Of a DNA stretch of 64,000 nt, positions 1 to 17,481 are shown piece after piece. Location of the stretch: the NCBI GenBank assembly GCA_900596015.1, contig UVIF01000021.1, positions 1 through 64,000 of the forward strand, in the 5' to 3' direction. A program made the position numbers and the translations under genes. Within the stretch, counting starts at the first letter, position 1; each line of letters opens with the position of its first letter. The DNA is from Pseudomonas viridiflava. Its GTDB lineage: Bacteria; Pseudomonadota; Gammaproteobacteria; Pseudomonadales; Pseudomonadaceae. The notes beneath the pieces are model-generated. The model had not been told where the DNA came from, made no database searches, and saw nothing but the letters and a program-made list of their open reading frames with translations.

Positions 1-8
1 ACAGAATT

Positions 9-126
9 TCTTGACGACCATAGAGCATTGGAACCACCTGATCCCATCCCGAACTCAGCAGTGAAACGATGCATCGCCGATGGTAGTGTGGGGTTTCCCC
101 ATGTGAGAGTAGGTCATCGTCAAGAT
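9..126 (+). rRNA. rrf: 5S ribosomal RNA
   Basis: This is the 5S rRNA of an rRNA operon whose 16S and 23S genes lie to the left of the window. The ends pair as TCTTGACG (9-16) with CGTCAAGA (118-125), closing the terminal helix. The interior has the conserved blocks CCCATCCCGAACTC and GATGGTAGTGTGGGG typical of gammaproteobacterial 5S. Exact mature ends are uncertain by a few bases. A terminator follows at once. Confidence 0.95.
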
Positions 127-135
127 TGAATTCCG

Positions 136-175
136 AAACCCCTATCTGCGTAAGCAGGTAGGGGTTTTGTCTTTT
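136..175 (+). terminator. Rho-independent terminator of the rRNA operon
   Basis: A stem formed by ACCCCTA and TAGGGGT, with inner pairing CTGC/GCAG, is followed by TTTTGTCTTTTT. It ends transcription immediately after 5S rRNA. Confidence 0.85.
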
Positions 176-238
176 TAGCGTTTCAAATCAGTCTTCGCCA
201 TCGCTATCATTGCGCCCTACCGAGACGCCGAGTTCGCT

Positions 239-1228
239 ATGTCACCATTGCTGGATTTACTGAAAGACGGTCATTTTCACTCGGGCGAAGCATTGGGCGA
301 GTCCTTGGGGGTCAGTCGCAGTGCTGTGTGGAAACAACTGCAGCAGCTGCAGGCGGAGCTGGGCATCGAGGTGCACAAAGTGCGCGGCAAAGGCTATCGC
401 CTGGCCGATCCTGTCTCTGTGCTTTCCAGCGAGGTACTCGCGGCAAGCGCTCCTGCGGGCTGGGAGTTGCGTGTCATGCATAGCGTCGACTCCACCAATG
501 CCGAAGCGTTGCGTGCCGTAGCTGACGGGTGCCAGATGCCGCTGTTGATCCTGGCTGAGCGGCAAATCGCAGGTAGAGGGCGGCGGGGCAGGCCATGGGT
601 GAGTCCCTATGCGCAAAATCTCTACTACAGCCTGGCGCTACGTATCGAGGGGGGAATGGCCCGCCTGGAAGGCTTGAGCCTTGTGGTGGGGCTTGCCGTG
701 GTCCGAGCGCTGCATGCGCAGGGTGTAAGCGAGGCAAGGCTCAAGTGGCCTAACGACATTCTGGTGGGAGACAAGAAGCTCGCAGGAATACTGCTGGAGC
801 TGGTTGGTGATCCCAGTGATGTATGTCATGTAGTCATCGGTATTGGTATCAACGTGAATATGAGGCAGAACACGGCGGTGGATCGGCCCTGGACCTCTGT
901 ACGCCTGCAGCGGATGAGCCTGGTTGATCGCAATGAGTTGGTTGTCGAGCTCAATGCTCAACTTTGCAGTCACCTGGAGCGTCACGCACTGTCTGGGTTC
1001 GAGCAGTTGCGTGAGGAGTGGGAGTCGCTGCATGCTTGGCAGGGCAGGGCTGTTGTGCTCAGCGCCGGGTCGAAGGCGATCGAAGGTCAGGTGCTGGGAA
1101 TAGATGAGCAAGGCGGCCTCCGGCTTTGTGTAGATGGCATCGATCAGGTGTTCAGTGGTGGAGAGCTCAGCCTGCGTCTTGTGGAAGACAGCGGGGCTCC
1201 CGACGCTTGTGATTCGAGGGAGGGGTGA
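239..1228 (+). CDS. birA: Bifunctional biotin-protein ligase / biotin operon repressor
   Basis: Activates biotin to biotinyl-AMP, attaches it to the biotin carrier protein of acetyl-CoA carboxylase, and acts as biotin-responsive repressor. The 329-residue protein has an N-terminal winged helix (about 1-60, with the ESLGVSRSAVWKQL recognition region), the ligase loop GRGRRGRPW (112-120), the KWPNDI motif, and a C-terminal SH3-like domain, so it is the long regulatory form. In other Pseudomonas I know, coaX follows within a base or two. Here the next start codon, at 1231, belongs to a different, truncated gene. Confidence 0.95.
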   Translation: MSPLLDLLKDGHFHSGEALGESLGVSRSAVWKQLQQLQAELGIEVHKVRGKGYRLADPVSVLSSEVLAASAPAGWELRVMHSVDSTNAEALRAVADGCQMPLLILAERQIAGRGRRGRPWVSPYAQNLYYSLALRIEGGMARLEGLSLVVGLAVVRALHAQGVSEARLKWPNDILVGDKKLAGILLELVGDPSDVCHVVIGIGINVNMRQNTAVDRPWTSVRLQRMSLVDRNELVVELNAQLCSHLERHALSGFEQLREEWESLHAWQGRAVVLSAGSKAIEGQVLGIDEQGGLRLCVDGIDQVFSGGELSLRLVEDSGAPDACDSREG

Positions 1229-1230
1229 CA

Positions 1231-1395
1231 ATGCGCTGGCTTGTACTACTGCTGTTGGTTCTCAACGTGTTCTACGCCGGTTGGCACCACCAGGAGCTTC
1301 CCGTGCGGCCCAAGGAGCTGGCCCCTCTCTCTACCTACAAAGGTGAGCGGCACCACATTCAGCTGCTGAACGAAAAGCCTGAAACCCAGCGCTGA
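1231..1395 (+). pseudogene. Truncated N-terminal remnant of the SPOR-family protein of the birA-coaX locus
   Basis: A 54-codon reading frame starts 2 bases after the birA stop. It encodes a hydrophobic N-terminal segment (MRWLVLLLLVLNVFYAGW, a signal anchor) and then a short charged tail ending in ETQR. From memory, the N-terminus closely resembles the SPOR-domain protein that follows coaX in P. putida and P. fluorescens, which is several times longer. No SPOR domain is visible in any frame before the tRNA cluster. It could be an expressed microprotein, but a deletion remnant fits better. Confidence 0.6.
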
Positions 1396-1525
1396 GCATT
1401 CTCATGGGAGGCACTTGGCATACTCGTCCGATCCATCGGTCAGCCATCCGCCAGTGGTGACGCGGTGTACGTCTGGTCTCAATGAATTCAATGACTTAAA
1501 ACATAAAATAATCTGAGCTGGGGTA

Positions 1526-1554
1526 TTGCCAGGTGCGGATGGTTTGCATAGAAT
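1526..1554 (+). promoter_or_regulatory. Candidate sigma70 promoter upstream of the tRNA cluster
   Basis: TTGCCA (-35, 1526-1531), a 17-base spacer and TAGAAT (-10, 1549-1554), followed by a GC-rich GGCGCC discriminator. The -10 and discriminator closely match those of the rpsJ promoter at 18749. It lies about 130 bases before tRNA-Tyr, upstream of a second promoter. Confidence 0.55.
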
Positions 1555-1643
1555 GGCGCCCGCTTCACAGCGATGGTGCGAAAGCCCGGCGCAGTGAAAC
1601 AGCTGTCGATGTAGCTAACCTCAAGATTTTAATGAGAAAAAGC

Positions 1644-1671
1644 TTGACAGTGAGGTGGCATAGCGTAAAAT
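1644..1671 (+). promoter_or_regulatory. Sigma70 promoter of the tRNA Tyr-Gly-Thr operon
   Basis: A perfect TTGACA (1644-1649), a 16-base spacer and TAAAAT (1666-1671). The GC-rich discriminator GCCGCCACG that follows is typical of stringently controlled stable-RNA promoters. Predicted start is about 1678, a few bases before the tRNA. Confidence 0.75.
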
Positions 1672-1684
1672 GCCGCCACGTTAA

Positions 1685-1769
1685 GGAGGGGTTCCCGAGC
1701 GGCCAAAGGGATCAGACTGTAAATCTGACGTCTACGACTTCGAAGGTTCGAATCCTTCTCCCTCCACCA
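1685..1769 (+). tRNA. tyrT: tRNA-Tyr (anticodon GUA)
   Basis: An 85-base class II tRNA with a long variable arm. Acceptor strands GGAGGGG and TCCCTCC pair, the T arm is GAAGG-TTCGAAT-CCTTC, the anticodon GTA is at 1719-1721, and CCA is encoded. First gene of a three-tRNA operon. Confidence 0.97.
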
Positions 1770-1793
1770 TTTTTAGCGTGAGCTGCAAGCTCC

Positions 1794-1867
<74 letters not shown>

Positions 1868-1893
1868 AGTTTGCTGTTTGTGCATGGTTTCAA

Positions 1894-1969
1894 GCTCTTG
1901 TAGCTCAGTTGGTAGAGCACACCCTTGGTAAGGGTGAGGTCAGCGGTTCAAATCCGCTCAAGAGCTCCA
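1894..1969 (+). tRNA. thrT: tRNA-Thr (anticodon GGU)
   Basis: A 76-base tRNA with acceptor GCTCTTG pairing with CAAGAGC, anticodon GGT at 1927-1929, T loop GGTTCAAATCC, and encoded CCA. In most Pseudomonas tufB follows directly; here a terminator follows instead. Confidence 0.97.
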
Positions 1970-1978
1970 TTTTTGCAA

Positions 1979-2008
1979 GGCAGATATGAAAATATCTGCC
2001 TTTGTTTT
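1979..2008 (+). terminator. Rho-independent terminator after tRNA-Thr
   Basis: Perfect 8-bp stem GGCAGATA/TATCTGCC with loop TGAAAA, followed by TTTGTTTT. It separates the tRNA Tyr-Gly-Thr unit from tRNA-Trp. Confidence 0.85.
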
Positions 2009-2130
2009 AATGGTAGATGTGTTTCGCTCCTGTGGGTGTCGCGCATCTCTGCTGTTGGCATCTTGGGTTGTGAGGTCTGTGCCAAGGATGATTGATATGT
2101 CCTTGTGTAGCATGGCGGTCCAATCAGGTG

Positions 2131-2159
2131 TTGAAATAGCTTTCCCGGGTCGGCATAAT
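2131..2159 (+). promoter_or_regulatory. Sigma70 promoter for tRNA-Trp-secE-nusG
   Basis: TTGAAA (2131-2136), a 17-base spacer and CATAAT (2154-2159). Predicted start is near 2166, about 13 bases before tRNA-Trp. The remaining bases between 2009 and 2130 contain no recognisable tuf remnant or other gene. Confidence 0.7.
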
Positions 2160-2178
2160 GTTCGGCCTGATTTGTTTT

Positions 2179-2254
2179 AGGTCAGTAGCTCAATTGGCAG
2201 AGCGACGGTCTCCAAAACCGTAGGTTGGGGGTTCGATTCCCTCCTGACCTGCCA
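2179..2254 (+). tRNA. trpT: tRNA-Trp (anticodon CCA)
   Basis: A 76-base tRNA with acceptor AGGTCAG pairing with CTGACCT, anticodon loop CTCCAAA between ACGGT and ACCGT (CCA at 2212-2214), discriminator G and encoded CCA. It is co-oriented with secE 45 bases downstream. Confidence 0.97.
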
Positions 2255-2299
2255 GATTCACTCGGTGTGTCTGGCTTTCTTTTCACAGGATCCTCCTAG

Positions 2300-2668
2300 A
2301 TGACTCCCAAGGCTGAAGCCCCAGAATCTCGTTTCGATCTGCTGAAGTGGCTCGTTGTTATCGCTTTGGTTGTGGTTGGCGTGGTTGGTAATCAGTACTA
2401 CTCCGCGTCGCCGATCCTGTACCGGGTGCTTGCGCTTCTCGCCATTGCCGCTGTGGCCGCCTATGTGGCACTGCAGACTGCCAAAGGCAAGTCGTTCTTC
2501 ATCCTGGCTAAGGAAGCGCGCACCGAAATACGTAAAGTCGTTTGGCCGACTCGCCAAGAGACCACACAGACCACGCTGATCGTAGTCGCGGTCGTTCTGG
2601 TCATGGCGTTGCTGTTGTGGGGGCTCGATTCCCTGCTCGGCTGGCTTGTTTCCTTGATTGTTGGCTAA
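2300..2668 (+). CDS. secE: Preprotein translocase subunit SecE
   Basis: Small essential subunit of the SecYEG channel in the inner membrane. The 122-residue protein has three hydrophobic segments (about 15-35, 40-58 and 92-118), the E. coli-like three-TM form. The conserved amphipathic/cytoplasmic motif RTEIRKVVWPTRQET precedes the last helix. It sits between tRNA-Trp and nusG, 9 bases from nusG, in the usual secE-nusG pair. Confidence 0.96.
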   Translation: MTPKAEAPESRFDLLKWLVVIALVVVGVVGNQYYSASPILYRVLALLAIAAVAAYVALQTAKGKSFFILAKEARTEIRKVVWPTRQETTQTTLIVVAVVLVMALLLWGLDSLLGWLVSLIVG

Positions 2669-2677
2669 GGGTGTCCC

Positions 2678-3211
2678 GTGGCTAAGCGTTGGTACGTTGT
2701 GCATGCTTACTCGGGTTACGAGAAGCATGTTATGCGCTCTTTGATCGAGCGTGTAAAGCTGGCTGGTATGGAAGACGGTTTTGGCGAAATTCTCGTCCCC
2801 ACTGAAGAAGTGGTCGAGATGCGAAATGGCCAGAAGCGTAAAAGCGAACGCAAGTTCTTTCCAGGCTATGTGCTGGTTCAGATGGACATGAACGAAGGTA
2901 CTTGGCACTTGGTCAAGGACACGCCTCGGGTCATGGGTTTCATCGGCGGCACGGCAGACAAGCCGGCTCCGATCACCGACAAGGAAGCTGAGGCTATCCT
3001 GCGTCGCGTTGCTGATGGTAGCGACAAGCCCAAGCCAAAGACGCTGTTCGAGCCGGGCGAAGTGGTTCGCGTAACCGATGGTCCTTTCGCGGATTTCAAC
3101 GGTACCGTCGAAGAAGTCAATTACGAAAAGAGCCGGATCCAGGTCGCGGTGCTCATTTTCGGTCGCTCTACTCCGGTAGAGCTCGAGTTCAGTCAGGTCG
3201 AAAAGGTCTGA
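2678..3211 (+). CDS. nusG: Transcription termination/antitermination factor NusG
   Basis: Binds RNA polymerase, suppresses pausing, and couples it to Rho or to ribosomal protein S10. The 177-residue protein starts at a GTG codon ([18 protein letters not shown]). It has the NGN domain (about 1-120, with FPGYVLVQM) and a C-terminal KOW domain ([18 protein letters not shown]). The GTG start is supported by the conserved N-terminus. A terminator follows at 3229. Confidence 0.97.
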   Translation: MAKRWYVVHAYSGYEKHVMRSLIERVKLAGMEDGFGEILVPTEEVVEMRNGQKRKSERKFFPGYVLVQMDMNEGTWHLVKDTPRVMGFIGGTADKPAPITDKEAEAILRRVADGSDKPKPKTLFEPGEVVRVTDGPFADFNGTVEEVNYEKSRIQVAVLIFGRSTPVELEFSQVEKV

Positions 3212-3228
3212 TTGGAAACGGATCCCAT

Positions 3229-3256
3229 ACCCCGCAGGCGTAAGCTGCGGGGTTTT
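3229..3256 (+). terminator. Terminator-like hairpin between nusG and rplK
   Basis: 8-bp stem CCCCGCAG/CTGCGGGG with loop GCGTAAG, followed by TTTTGTC. Bases 3257-3326 form the rplK leader. They include a GGGAGCCGAAAGGCGCTC segment that may be an L1 autoregulatory site, but I cannot confirm this. Confidence 0.75.
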
Positions 3257-3326
3257 GTCGTCACTGGGATAAAACGCAAGCAACTGGGGAGCCGAAAGGC
3301 GCTCGTACCCAATAGTGGAGTAGCTC

Positions 3327-3758
3327 ATGGCTAAGAAAATCACGGCTTACATCAAGCTGCAAGTAAAGGCCGGCCAGGCCAACCCTAGCCCGCCCGTCGG
3401 CCCGGCTCTGGGCCAGCACGGCGTGAACATCATGGAATTCTGCAAGGCCTTCAACGCCCGTACCCAGGGTCAAGAAGCCGGCCTGCCGACTCCTGTAATC
3501 ATCACTGTATACAGTGACCGCAGCTTCACCTTCGAAACCAAAAGCACCCCTGCTTCGGTATTGCTGAAGAAAGCAGCCGGTCTGACCAGCGGCTCGGCTC
3601 GTCCGAACACCGTCAAAGTCGGTACCGTGACTCGCGCTCAGCTCGAAGATATCGCAAAAGCCAAGAATGCGGACCTGACTGCCGCTGACATGGAAGCAGC
3701 CGTGCGTACCATCGCCGGTTCTGCTCGCTCCATGGGCCTCAACGTGGAGGGTGTGTAA
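3327..3758 (+). CDS. rplK: 50S ribosomal protein L11
   Basis: Component of the GTPase-associated centre on 23S rRNA, needed for the RelA stringent response. The 143-residue protein shows the N-terminal domain with the [20 protein letters not shown] proline/glycine region and the C-terminal rRNA-binding domain ending in [12 protein letters not shown]. First gene of the L11 operon; its stop overlaps the rplA start by one base (TAATG). Confidence 0.97.
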   Translation: MAKKITAYIKLQVKAGQANPSPPVGPALGQHGVNIMEFCKAFNARTQGQEAGLPTPVIITVYSDRSFTFETKSTPASVLLKKAAGLTSGSARPNTVKVGTVTRAQLEDIAKAKNADLTAADMEAAVRTIAGSARSMGLNVEGV

Positions 3759-4453
3759 TGGCTAAGCTGACCAAGCGCCAAAAAGCTATTGCTTCCAAGA
3801 TCGAAGCAGGCAAGTTGTACAACTTCGAAGACGCAGCTGCGCTGCTGACCGAACTGTCCACCGTCAAGTTCAGCGAGTCCGTTGACGTGGCTGTGAACCT
3901 GGGCGTTGACCCACGTAAATCCGACCAGGTCGTACGTAGCGCTACTGTGCTGCCGCACGGCACTGGCAAGACCGTACGTGTTGCCGTGTTCACCCAGGGT
4001 CCAGCTGCCGAGGCCGCTCTGGCTGCCGGCGCAGACCGCGTGGGCATGGACGACCTGGCTGCCGAAATGAAAGGCGGCGACCTGAACTATGACGTCGTCA
4101 TCGCATCCCCGGATGCCATGCGCGTTGTTGGTCAGTTGGGTCAGATCCTCGGTCCACGTGGCCTGATGCCTAACCCGAAAGTCGGTACCGTGACGCCAGA
4201 CGTCGCCAACGCCGTCAAGAATGCCAAGGCTGGTCAGGTTCGCTACCGCACCGACAAGAACGGCATCATCCACACTTCCGTTGGCAAGGTCGGTTTCGAC
4301 GCCGTCAAGCTGAAGGAAAACGTTGAAGCCCTGATCGCCGATCTCAAGCGTATCAAGCCGGCTTCCTCGAAAGGTATCTACGTCAAGCGCGTCACCCTGA
4401 GCACCACCATGGGCCCAGGTCTGGTCATCGACCAAGGCTCGCTGGACGCGTAA
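3758..4453 (+). CDS. rplA: 50S ribosomal protein L1
   Basis: L1 stalk protein that moves E-site tRNA and, in relatives, represses its own operon by binding the rplK leader. The 231-residue length is normal. The conserved motif [15 protein letters not shown] is present in the second domain. It starts on the last base of the rplK stop codon, so the two are translationally coupled. Confidence 0.97.
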   Translation: MAKLTKRQKAIASKIEAGKLYNFEDAAALLTELSTVKFSESVDVAVNLGVDPRKSDQVVRSATVLPHGTGKTVRVAVFTQGPAAEAALAAGADRVGMDDLAAEMKGGDLNYDVVIASPDAMRVVGQLGQILGPRGLMPNPKVGTVTPDVANAVKNAKAGQVRYRTDKNGIIHTSVGKVGFDAVKLKENVEALIADLKRIKPASSKGIYVKRVTLSTTMGPGLVIDQGSLDA

Positions 4454-4484
4454 GACTTTGTCGGTGGCGCGGGTGACCGTGCCA

Positions 4485-4610
4485 TTGGCTGAAAAATTGG
4501 GGTCCCTGCCTGGCGGGGGCTATCCAAGACCGTAGGCGGCGCAAGCCTTAAACCTCAAGCCTACGCAGATGGTGCTCCCGGTTCCTTACCGAATCAGACA
4601 CCAAAACGAC
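4485..4610 (+). promoter_or_regulatory. Candidate L10 leader of the rplJL-rpoBC mRNA
   Basis: The 203-base gap between rplA and rplJ can form several helices. It contains a GACCGTAGGCGG...AAGCCT segment resembling the L10(L12)4 binding leader of enterobacterial rplJ. Placement and limits are approximate and based on remembered similarity, not on a covariance search. Confidence 0.45.
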
Positions 4611-4656
4611 ATCCGGCTTCGGCCAGATGAAACGGTAACAAGCAGGAGTTAAACCC

Positions 4657-5157
4657 GTGGCAATTAATCTCGAAGACAAGAAGGCCATCGTCGCTGAAGT
4701 CAACGAGGCTGCCAAAGCTGCTCTGTCCGCTGTCGTGGCTGATGCCCGTGGTGTGACAGTAGGCGCTATGACCGGACTCCGTAAAGAGGCTCGTGAAGCT
4801 GGCGTATACGTACGTGTCGTACGTAACACCCTGCTCAAGCGCGCTGTTGCCGACACTGAATACAGTGTCCTCAACGACGTGTTCACCGGCCCGACCCTGA
4901 TCGCATTTTCCACCGAACACCCGGGTGCTGCTGCTCGCTTGTTCAAGGAATTCGCCAAGGGTCAGGACAAGTTCGAGATCAAGGCAGCTGCGTTCGAGGG
5001 CAAGTTCCTCGCAGCTAACCAAATCGACGTACTGGCAACACTGCCGACCCGTAACGAAGCCATTTCGCAGCTGATGAGCGTGATTCAAGGCGCTACCAGC
5101 AAGCTGGCTCGTACTCTGGCCGCAGTTCGCGAGCAAAAAGAAGCTGCTGCAGCCTGA
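4657..5157 (+). CDS. rplJ: 50S ribosomal protein L10
   Basis: Anchors the L7/L12 stalk to the ribosome and autoregulates translation of its mRNA. 166 residues starting from GTG ([15 protein letters not shown]), preceded by an AGGAG-type site. The globular domain carries [20 protein letters not shown], and the C-terminal helix binding L7/L12 dimers ends in REQKEAAAA. It lies 78 bases upstream of rplL. Confidence 0.97.
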   Translation: MAINLEDKKAIVAEVNEAAKAALSAVVADARGVTVGAMTGLRKEAREAGVYVRVVRNTLLKRAVADTEYSVLNDVFTGPTLIAFSTEHPGAAARLFKEFAKGQDKFEIKAAAFEGKFLAANQIDVLATLPTRNEAISQLMSVIQGATSKLARTLAAVREQKEAAAA

Positions 5158-5235
5158 GGCTGAGCATTTTCTCTCGCGCTTTTTTGTTTATTTCGATGGC
5201 CGTGTAGGCCGTCCCCCAATTCAGGAAATACAGCA

Positions 5236-5601
5236 ATGTCTATCTCCCAAGACGATATCCTCAACGCCGTAGCTGAAATGTCGGTTCTGCAGGTTGTTGA
5301 GCTGATCAAAGCTTTCGAAGAAAAATTCGGCGTTTCTGCTGCCGCTGCTTCTGCTGGCCCAGCTGCTGCTGCAGTTGTTGCTGAAGAGCAAACCGAATTC
5401 AACGTCATGCTGCTGGAAGCTGGCGAGAAGAAAGTAAACGTGATCAAGGCAGTTCGTGAACTGACCGGTCTGGGCCTGAAAGAAGCCAAGGCTGTAGTTG
5501 ACGGCGCTCCTGCCATGGTTCTGGAAGCTGTTGCCAAAGACGCAGCCGACAAAGCCAAAGCAACGCTGGAAGAAGCAGGCGCCAAAGTCGAGCTGAAGTA
5601 A
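5236..5601 (+). CDS. rplL: 50S ribosomal protein L7/L12
   Basis: Multicopy stalk protein that recruits translational GTPases. 121 residues: N-terminal dimerisation domain (1-35), an Ala/Gly-rich hinge around [16 protein letters not shown], and the C-terminal domain with [20 protein letters not shown]. Codon use is strongly biased, as expected for one of the most abundant proteins. Confidence 0.97.
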   Translation: MSISQDDILNAVAEMSVLQVVELIKAFEEKFGVSAAAASAGPAAAAVVAEEQTEFNVMLLEAGEKKVNVIKAVRELTGLGLKEAKAVVDGAPAMVLEAVAKDAADKAKATLEEAGAKVELK

Positions 5602-5647
5602 GCATCGACCTTGCGTCTCCAGCCCGAGCGTCAAGCGAAAGGCTGAT

Positions 5648-5676
5648 GGCTGGTGGCTCATGCCACCGGCCTTTTT
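5648..5676 (+). terminator. rplL-rpoB attenuator hairpin
   Basis: Ten-base arms GGCTGGTGGC and GCCACCGGCC (one mismatch) with loop TCAT are followed by five T residues. Position and design match the partial terminator that lowers rpoBC expression relative to rplJL in E. coli. The 5602-5817 gap holds no gene. Confidence 0.75.
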
Positions 5677-5817
5677 CCGTTACTGGCAGTCGATCAGGTC
5701 GACGCTGGCAACGCGCTGTAACCACCCGAGGGTGGCGCAAACCACGGGGTTTGCACGATTTTCTGGCTGCTCCCGTCGGGAGAAGCCACAAGCAGGTGAC
5801 CAAGCTGGGGAACGCTG

Positions 5818-9891
<4,074 letters not shown>

Positions 9892-9955
9892 CACGTGACG
9901 CGAATCGGGAGTGGACGGCTACCGTCCACTCCCTGCTCCGCCAGGAGGAAAGGCC

Positions 9956-14155
<4,200 letters not shown>

Positions 14156-14187
14156 GACCAGCGGTAGTGATGACGGGGCCCTGGTAG

Positions 14188-14238
14188 CCCCTGCCAACTC
14201 CGCAACGACACAAAATGTCGCAGCGGAGTCGGCAGGGG
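14188..14238 (+). terminator. Long hairpin after rpoC
   Basis: Nested stem CCCCTGCC-a-ACTCCGC-aa-CGACA, loop CAAAA, then TGTCG-ca-GCGGAGT-c-GGCAGGGG: about 20 base pairs with two small internal mismatches. No long U tract follows directly (AGGCCGGGGCCTTGTCTT). It is either a terminator or an RNA-processing site. A promoter lies 17 bases downstream. Confidence 0.6.
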
Positions 14239-14254
14239 AGGCCGGGGCCTTGTC

Positions 14255-14283
14255 TTGACTGGGGACGAGATCCTCTTTAGACT
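14255..14283 (+). promoter_or_regulatory. Sigma70 promoter of the str operon (rpsL-rpsG-fusA-tuf)
   Basis: TTGACT (14255-14260), a 17-base spacer and TAGACT (14278-14283). Predicted start is about 14290, giving a leader of roughly 85 bases before rpsL. Confidence 0.7.
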
Positions 14284-14374
14284 CTTGTACCCCTAAATTT
14301 GGCGGGATTGATTCCTGCCATTTTTGCTTTTCTTGCAAGACAATAGCGTCGCAAGACAACAGTGGAGCTAGTAG

Positions 14375-14746
14375 ATGGCAACTATCAACCAGCTGGTACG
14401 TCAGCCGCGCAAGCGTATCGTCGAGAAATCCGACGTACCTGCGCTGCAGAACTGCCCGCAACGTCGTGGTGTGTGCACCCGTGTGTACACCACCACGCCG
14501 AAAAAACCTAACTCGGCACTGCGTAAAGTATGCCGTGTGCGCCTGACCAACGGTTTCGAGGTTTCCTCGTACATCGGCGGTGAAGGCCACAACCTGCAAG
14601 AGCACAGCGTGGTACTGATCCGCGGCGGTCGTGTAAAAGACTTGCCAGGTGTTCGTTATCACACCGTTCGCGGCTCCCTGGATACCTCCGGCGTCAAAGG
14701 TCGTAACCAAGGTCGTTCGAAGTACGGTACCAAGCGTCCGAAGTAA
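14375..14746 (+). CDS. rpsL: 30S ribosomal protein S12
   Basis: Decoding-centre protein of the 30S subunit, 123 residues. The streptomycin-determining residues are wild type: Lys in [12 protein letters not shown] and Lys in [12 protein letters not shown]. First gene of the str operon. The 98-base gap to rpsG contains a small hairpin (GGTCGGGCTTGTCCCGAGC) where S7 acts as repressor in E. coli; I cannot show that here. Confidence 0.97.
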
Positions 14747-14823
14747 TCGGCGTTTGCACACTGCAGTTATCTATTTTTCTGAGTCGATAAGAGTAAGGTC
14801 GGGCTTGTCCCGAGCTAACCTGA

Positions 14824-15315
<492 letters not shown>

Positions 15316-15345
15316 ATTCAGCGTCACTAATTTTGCGAGGGCTTT

Positions 15346-17451
15346 ATGGCTCGTACTACACCGATTAACCGCTACCGTAACATTGGTATCGTTGCTCACG
15401 TGGACGCTGGTAAAACCACGACCACCGAGCGCGTCCTTTTTTACACCGGCAAAAGCCACAAAATGGGCGAGGTGCATGACGGCGCCGCGACCACAGACTG
15501 GATGGTTCAGGAGCAGGAGCGTGGTATTACCATCACTTCTGCTGCTATCACCGCCTTCTGGAAGGGCTCCGAGAAGCAGTACAAGGACGAGCATCGCTTC
15601 AACGTCATCGATACCCCGGGCCACGTAGACTTCACCATTGAAGTTGAGCGTTCCCTGCGTGTACTCGACGGCGCTGTCGTTGTGTTCTGTGGTACCTCGG
15701 GTGTAGAGCCGCAGTCGGAAACCGTATGGCGTCAAGCCAACAAGTACGGCGTTCCTCGTCTTGTTTACGTAAACAAGATGGACCGTGCTGGCGCTAACTT
15801 CCTGCGCGTGATCGGTCAGATCAAGCAGCGTTTGGGTCACACTCCGGTGCCTATCCAGCTGGCTATCGGTTCCGAAGACAATTTCCAGGGCCAGATCGAT
15901 CTGTTGGCCATGGAGGCTGTCTACTGGAACGATGCTGACAAAGGCATGGTTCCTGTTCGCAAGCCTATCCCTGCCGAGTTGCAGGAACTGGCTGACGAAT
16001 GGCGCAACAACATGGTCGAAGCTGCGGCTGAAGCCAACGAAGAACTGATGAACAAGTACCTCGAAGGTGAAGAACTCACCAACGACGAAATCAAGGCTGC
16101 TCTGCGTCAGCGTACCATCGCTGGTGAGATCGTCTTGGCTGTTTGCGGTTCCTCGTTCAAGAACAAGGGCGTTCCCCTGGTTCTCGATGCTGTGATCGAC
16201 TACCTGCCGGCCCCGGTCGATATTCCTGCCATCAAGGGTACTGACCCTGATGACGAGACCATCGAGCTGGAGCGTCATGCAGACGACGCAGAACCGTTTT
16301 CCGCTCTGGCATTCAAAATTGCCACTGACCCATTCGTGGGTACCTTGACCTTCGTCCGTGTTTACTCGGGCGTGTTGAACTCCGGCGACGGCGTGATCAA
16401 CTCGGTCAAAGGCAAGAAAGAGCGCGTGGGTCGTATGGTGCAGATGCACGCCAACGCTCGCGAAGAGATCAAGGAAGTACGCGCTGGCGACATCGCGGCC
16501 TTGATCGGCATGAAGGACGTCACCACTGGTGAAACCTTGTGCAACGGTGACAAGCCGATCATCCTCGTTCGCATGGACTTCCCGGAGCCGGTTATTTCGG
16601 TTGCCGTAGAGCCCAAGACCAAGGATGACCAGGAAAAAATGGGTATCGCTCTGGGCAAGCTTGCTCAGGAAGACCCATCTTTCCGTGTTAAAACCGATGA
16701 AGAGACTGGTCAGACGATCATCTCCGGCATGGGCGAGCTGCACCTGGACATCCTGGTTGACCGGATGCGCCGTGAGTTCAACGTCGAAGCCAACATCGGT
16801 AAGCCTCAGGTTTCCTATCGTGAGCGCATCACGAAGAACTGTGAAATCGAAGGCAAGTTCGTTCGTCAGTCCGGCGGTCGTGGTCAGTTTGGTCACTGCT
16901 GGATCCGTTTTGCTCCTGCTGACGAAGGTCAGGAAGGTCTGCAATTCGTGAACGAAGTCGTCGGTGGTGTGGTTCCCAAGGAATACATCCCGGCGATTCA
17001 GAAGGGTATCGAAGAGCAGATGAAGAACGGTGTTGTTGCCGGCTATCCGCTGATCGGCCTGAAAGCGACCGTTTTCGACGGTTCCTACCACGACGTCGAC
17101 TCCAACGAGATGGCGTTCAAGGTCGCTGCCTCCATGGCAACCAAGCAACTGGCCCAGAAGGGCGGTGGTGAGTTGCTTGAGCCGATCATGGCGGTAGAAG
17201 TTGTTACACCTGAAGACTACATGGGTGATGTCATGGGCGACCTTAACCGTCGTCGCGGCATGATCTTGGGTATGGAAGATACGGTTTCCGGCAAAGTGAT
17301 TCGCGCCGAGGTTCCGTTGGGTGAGATGTTCGGTTATGCGACCGACGTTCGCTCCATGTCCCAGGGTCGCGCAAGCTACTCTATGGAATTCAAAAAATAC
17401 AACACAGCTCCGGCGCACATCGCTGAAACTGTATCCAAAAAACAAGGCTGA
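15346..17451 (+). CDS. fusA: Elongation factor G
   Basis: GTPase that drives ribosomal translocation and, with RRF, recycling. 701 residues. G1 is [16 protein letters not shown]2 includes the RGITITSAA switch I region, G3 is DTPGHVDF, and G4 is NKMD. Domains III-V follow to the C-terminal [11 protein letters not shown]. It belongs to the rpsL-rpsG-fusA-tuf operon. The 868-codon opposite-strand frame is a shadow. Confidence 0.98.
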   Translation: MARTTPINRYRNIGIVAHVDAGKTTTTERVLFYTGKSHKMGEVHDGAATTDWMVQEQERGITITSAAITAFWKGSEKQYKDEHRFNVIDTPGHVDFTIEVERSLRVLDGAVVVFCGTSGVEPQSETVWRQANKYGVPRLVYVNKMDRAGANFLRVIGQIKQRLGHTPVPIQLAIGSEDNFQGQIDLLAMEAVYWNDADKGMVPVRKPIPAELQELADEWRNNMVEAAAEANEELMNKYLEGEELTNDEIKAALRQRTIAGEIVLAVCGSSFKNKGVPLVLDAVIDYLPAPVDIPAIKGTDPDDETIELERHADDAEPFSALAFKIATDPFVGTLTFVRVYSGVLNSGDGVINSVKGKKERVGRMVQMHANAREEIKEVRAGDIAALIGMKDVTTGETLCNGDKPIILVRMDFPEPVISVAVEPKTKDDQEKMGIALGKLAQEDPSFRVKTDEETGQTIISGMGELHLDILVDRMRREFNVEANIGKPQVSYRERITKNCEIEGKFVRQSGGRGQFGHCWIRFAPADEGQEGLQFVNEVVGGVVPKEYIPAIQKGIEEQMKNGVVAGYPLIGLKATVFDGSYHDVDSNEMAFKVAASMATKQLAQKGGGELLEPIMAVEVVTPEDYMGDVMGDLNRRRGMILGMEDTVSGKVIRAEVPLGEMFGYATDVRSMSQGRASYSMEFKKYNTAPAHIAETVSKKQG

Positions 17452-17481
17452 TTCAGTCCTTTAGGCAAGGAGTTAATTGTC

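Noticed and set aside
1533..1781. 82-codon frame over the tRNA-Tyr promoter and gene
   Set aside because: It covers two promoters and a complete tRNA, so it is a chance frame.
1986..2180. 64-codon frame between tRNA-Thr and tRNA-Trp
   Set aside because: It begins inside the terminator loop and runs through the tRNA-Trp promoter into the tRNA; no conservation recognised.
9911..9955. Upstream ATG start for rpoC
   Set aside because: It adds 15 unconserved residues and lies before the AGGAGG site, which is correctly spaced for TTG 9956.
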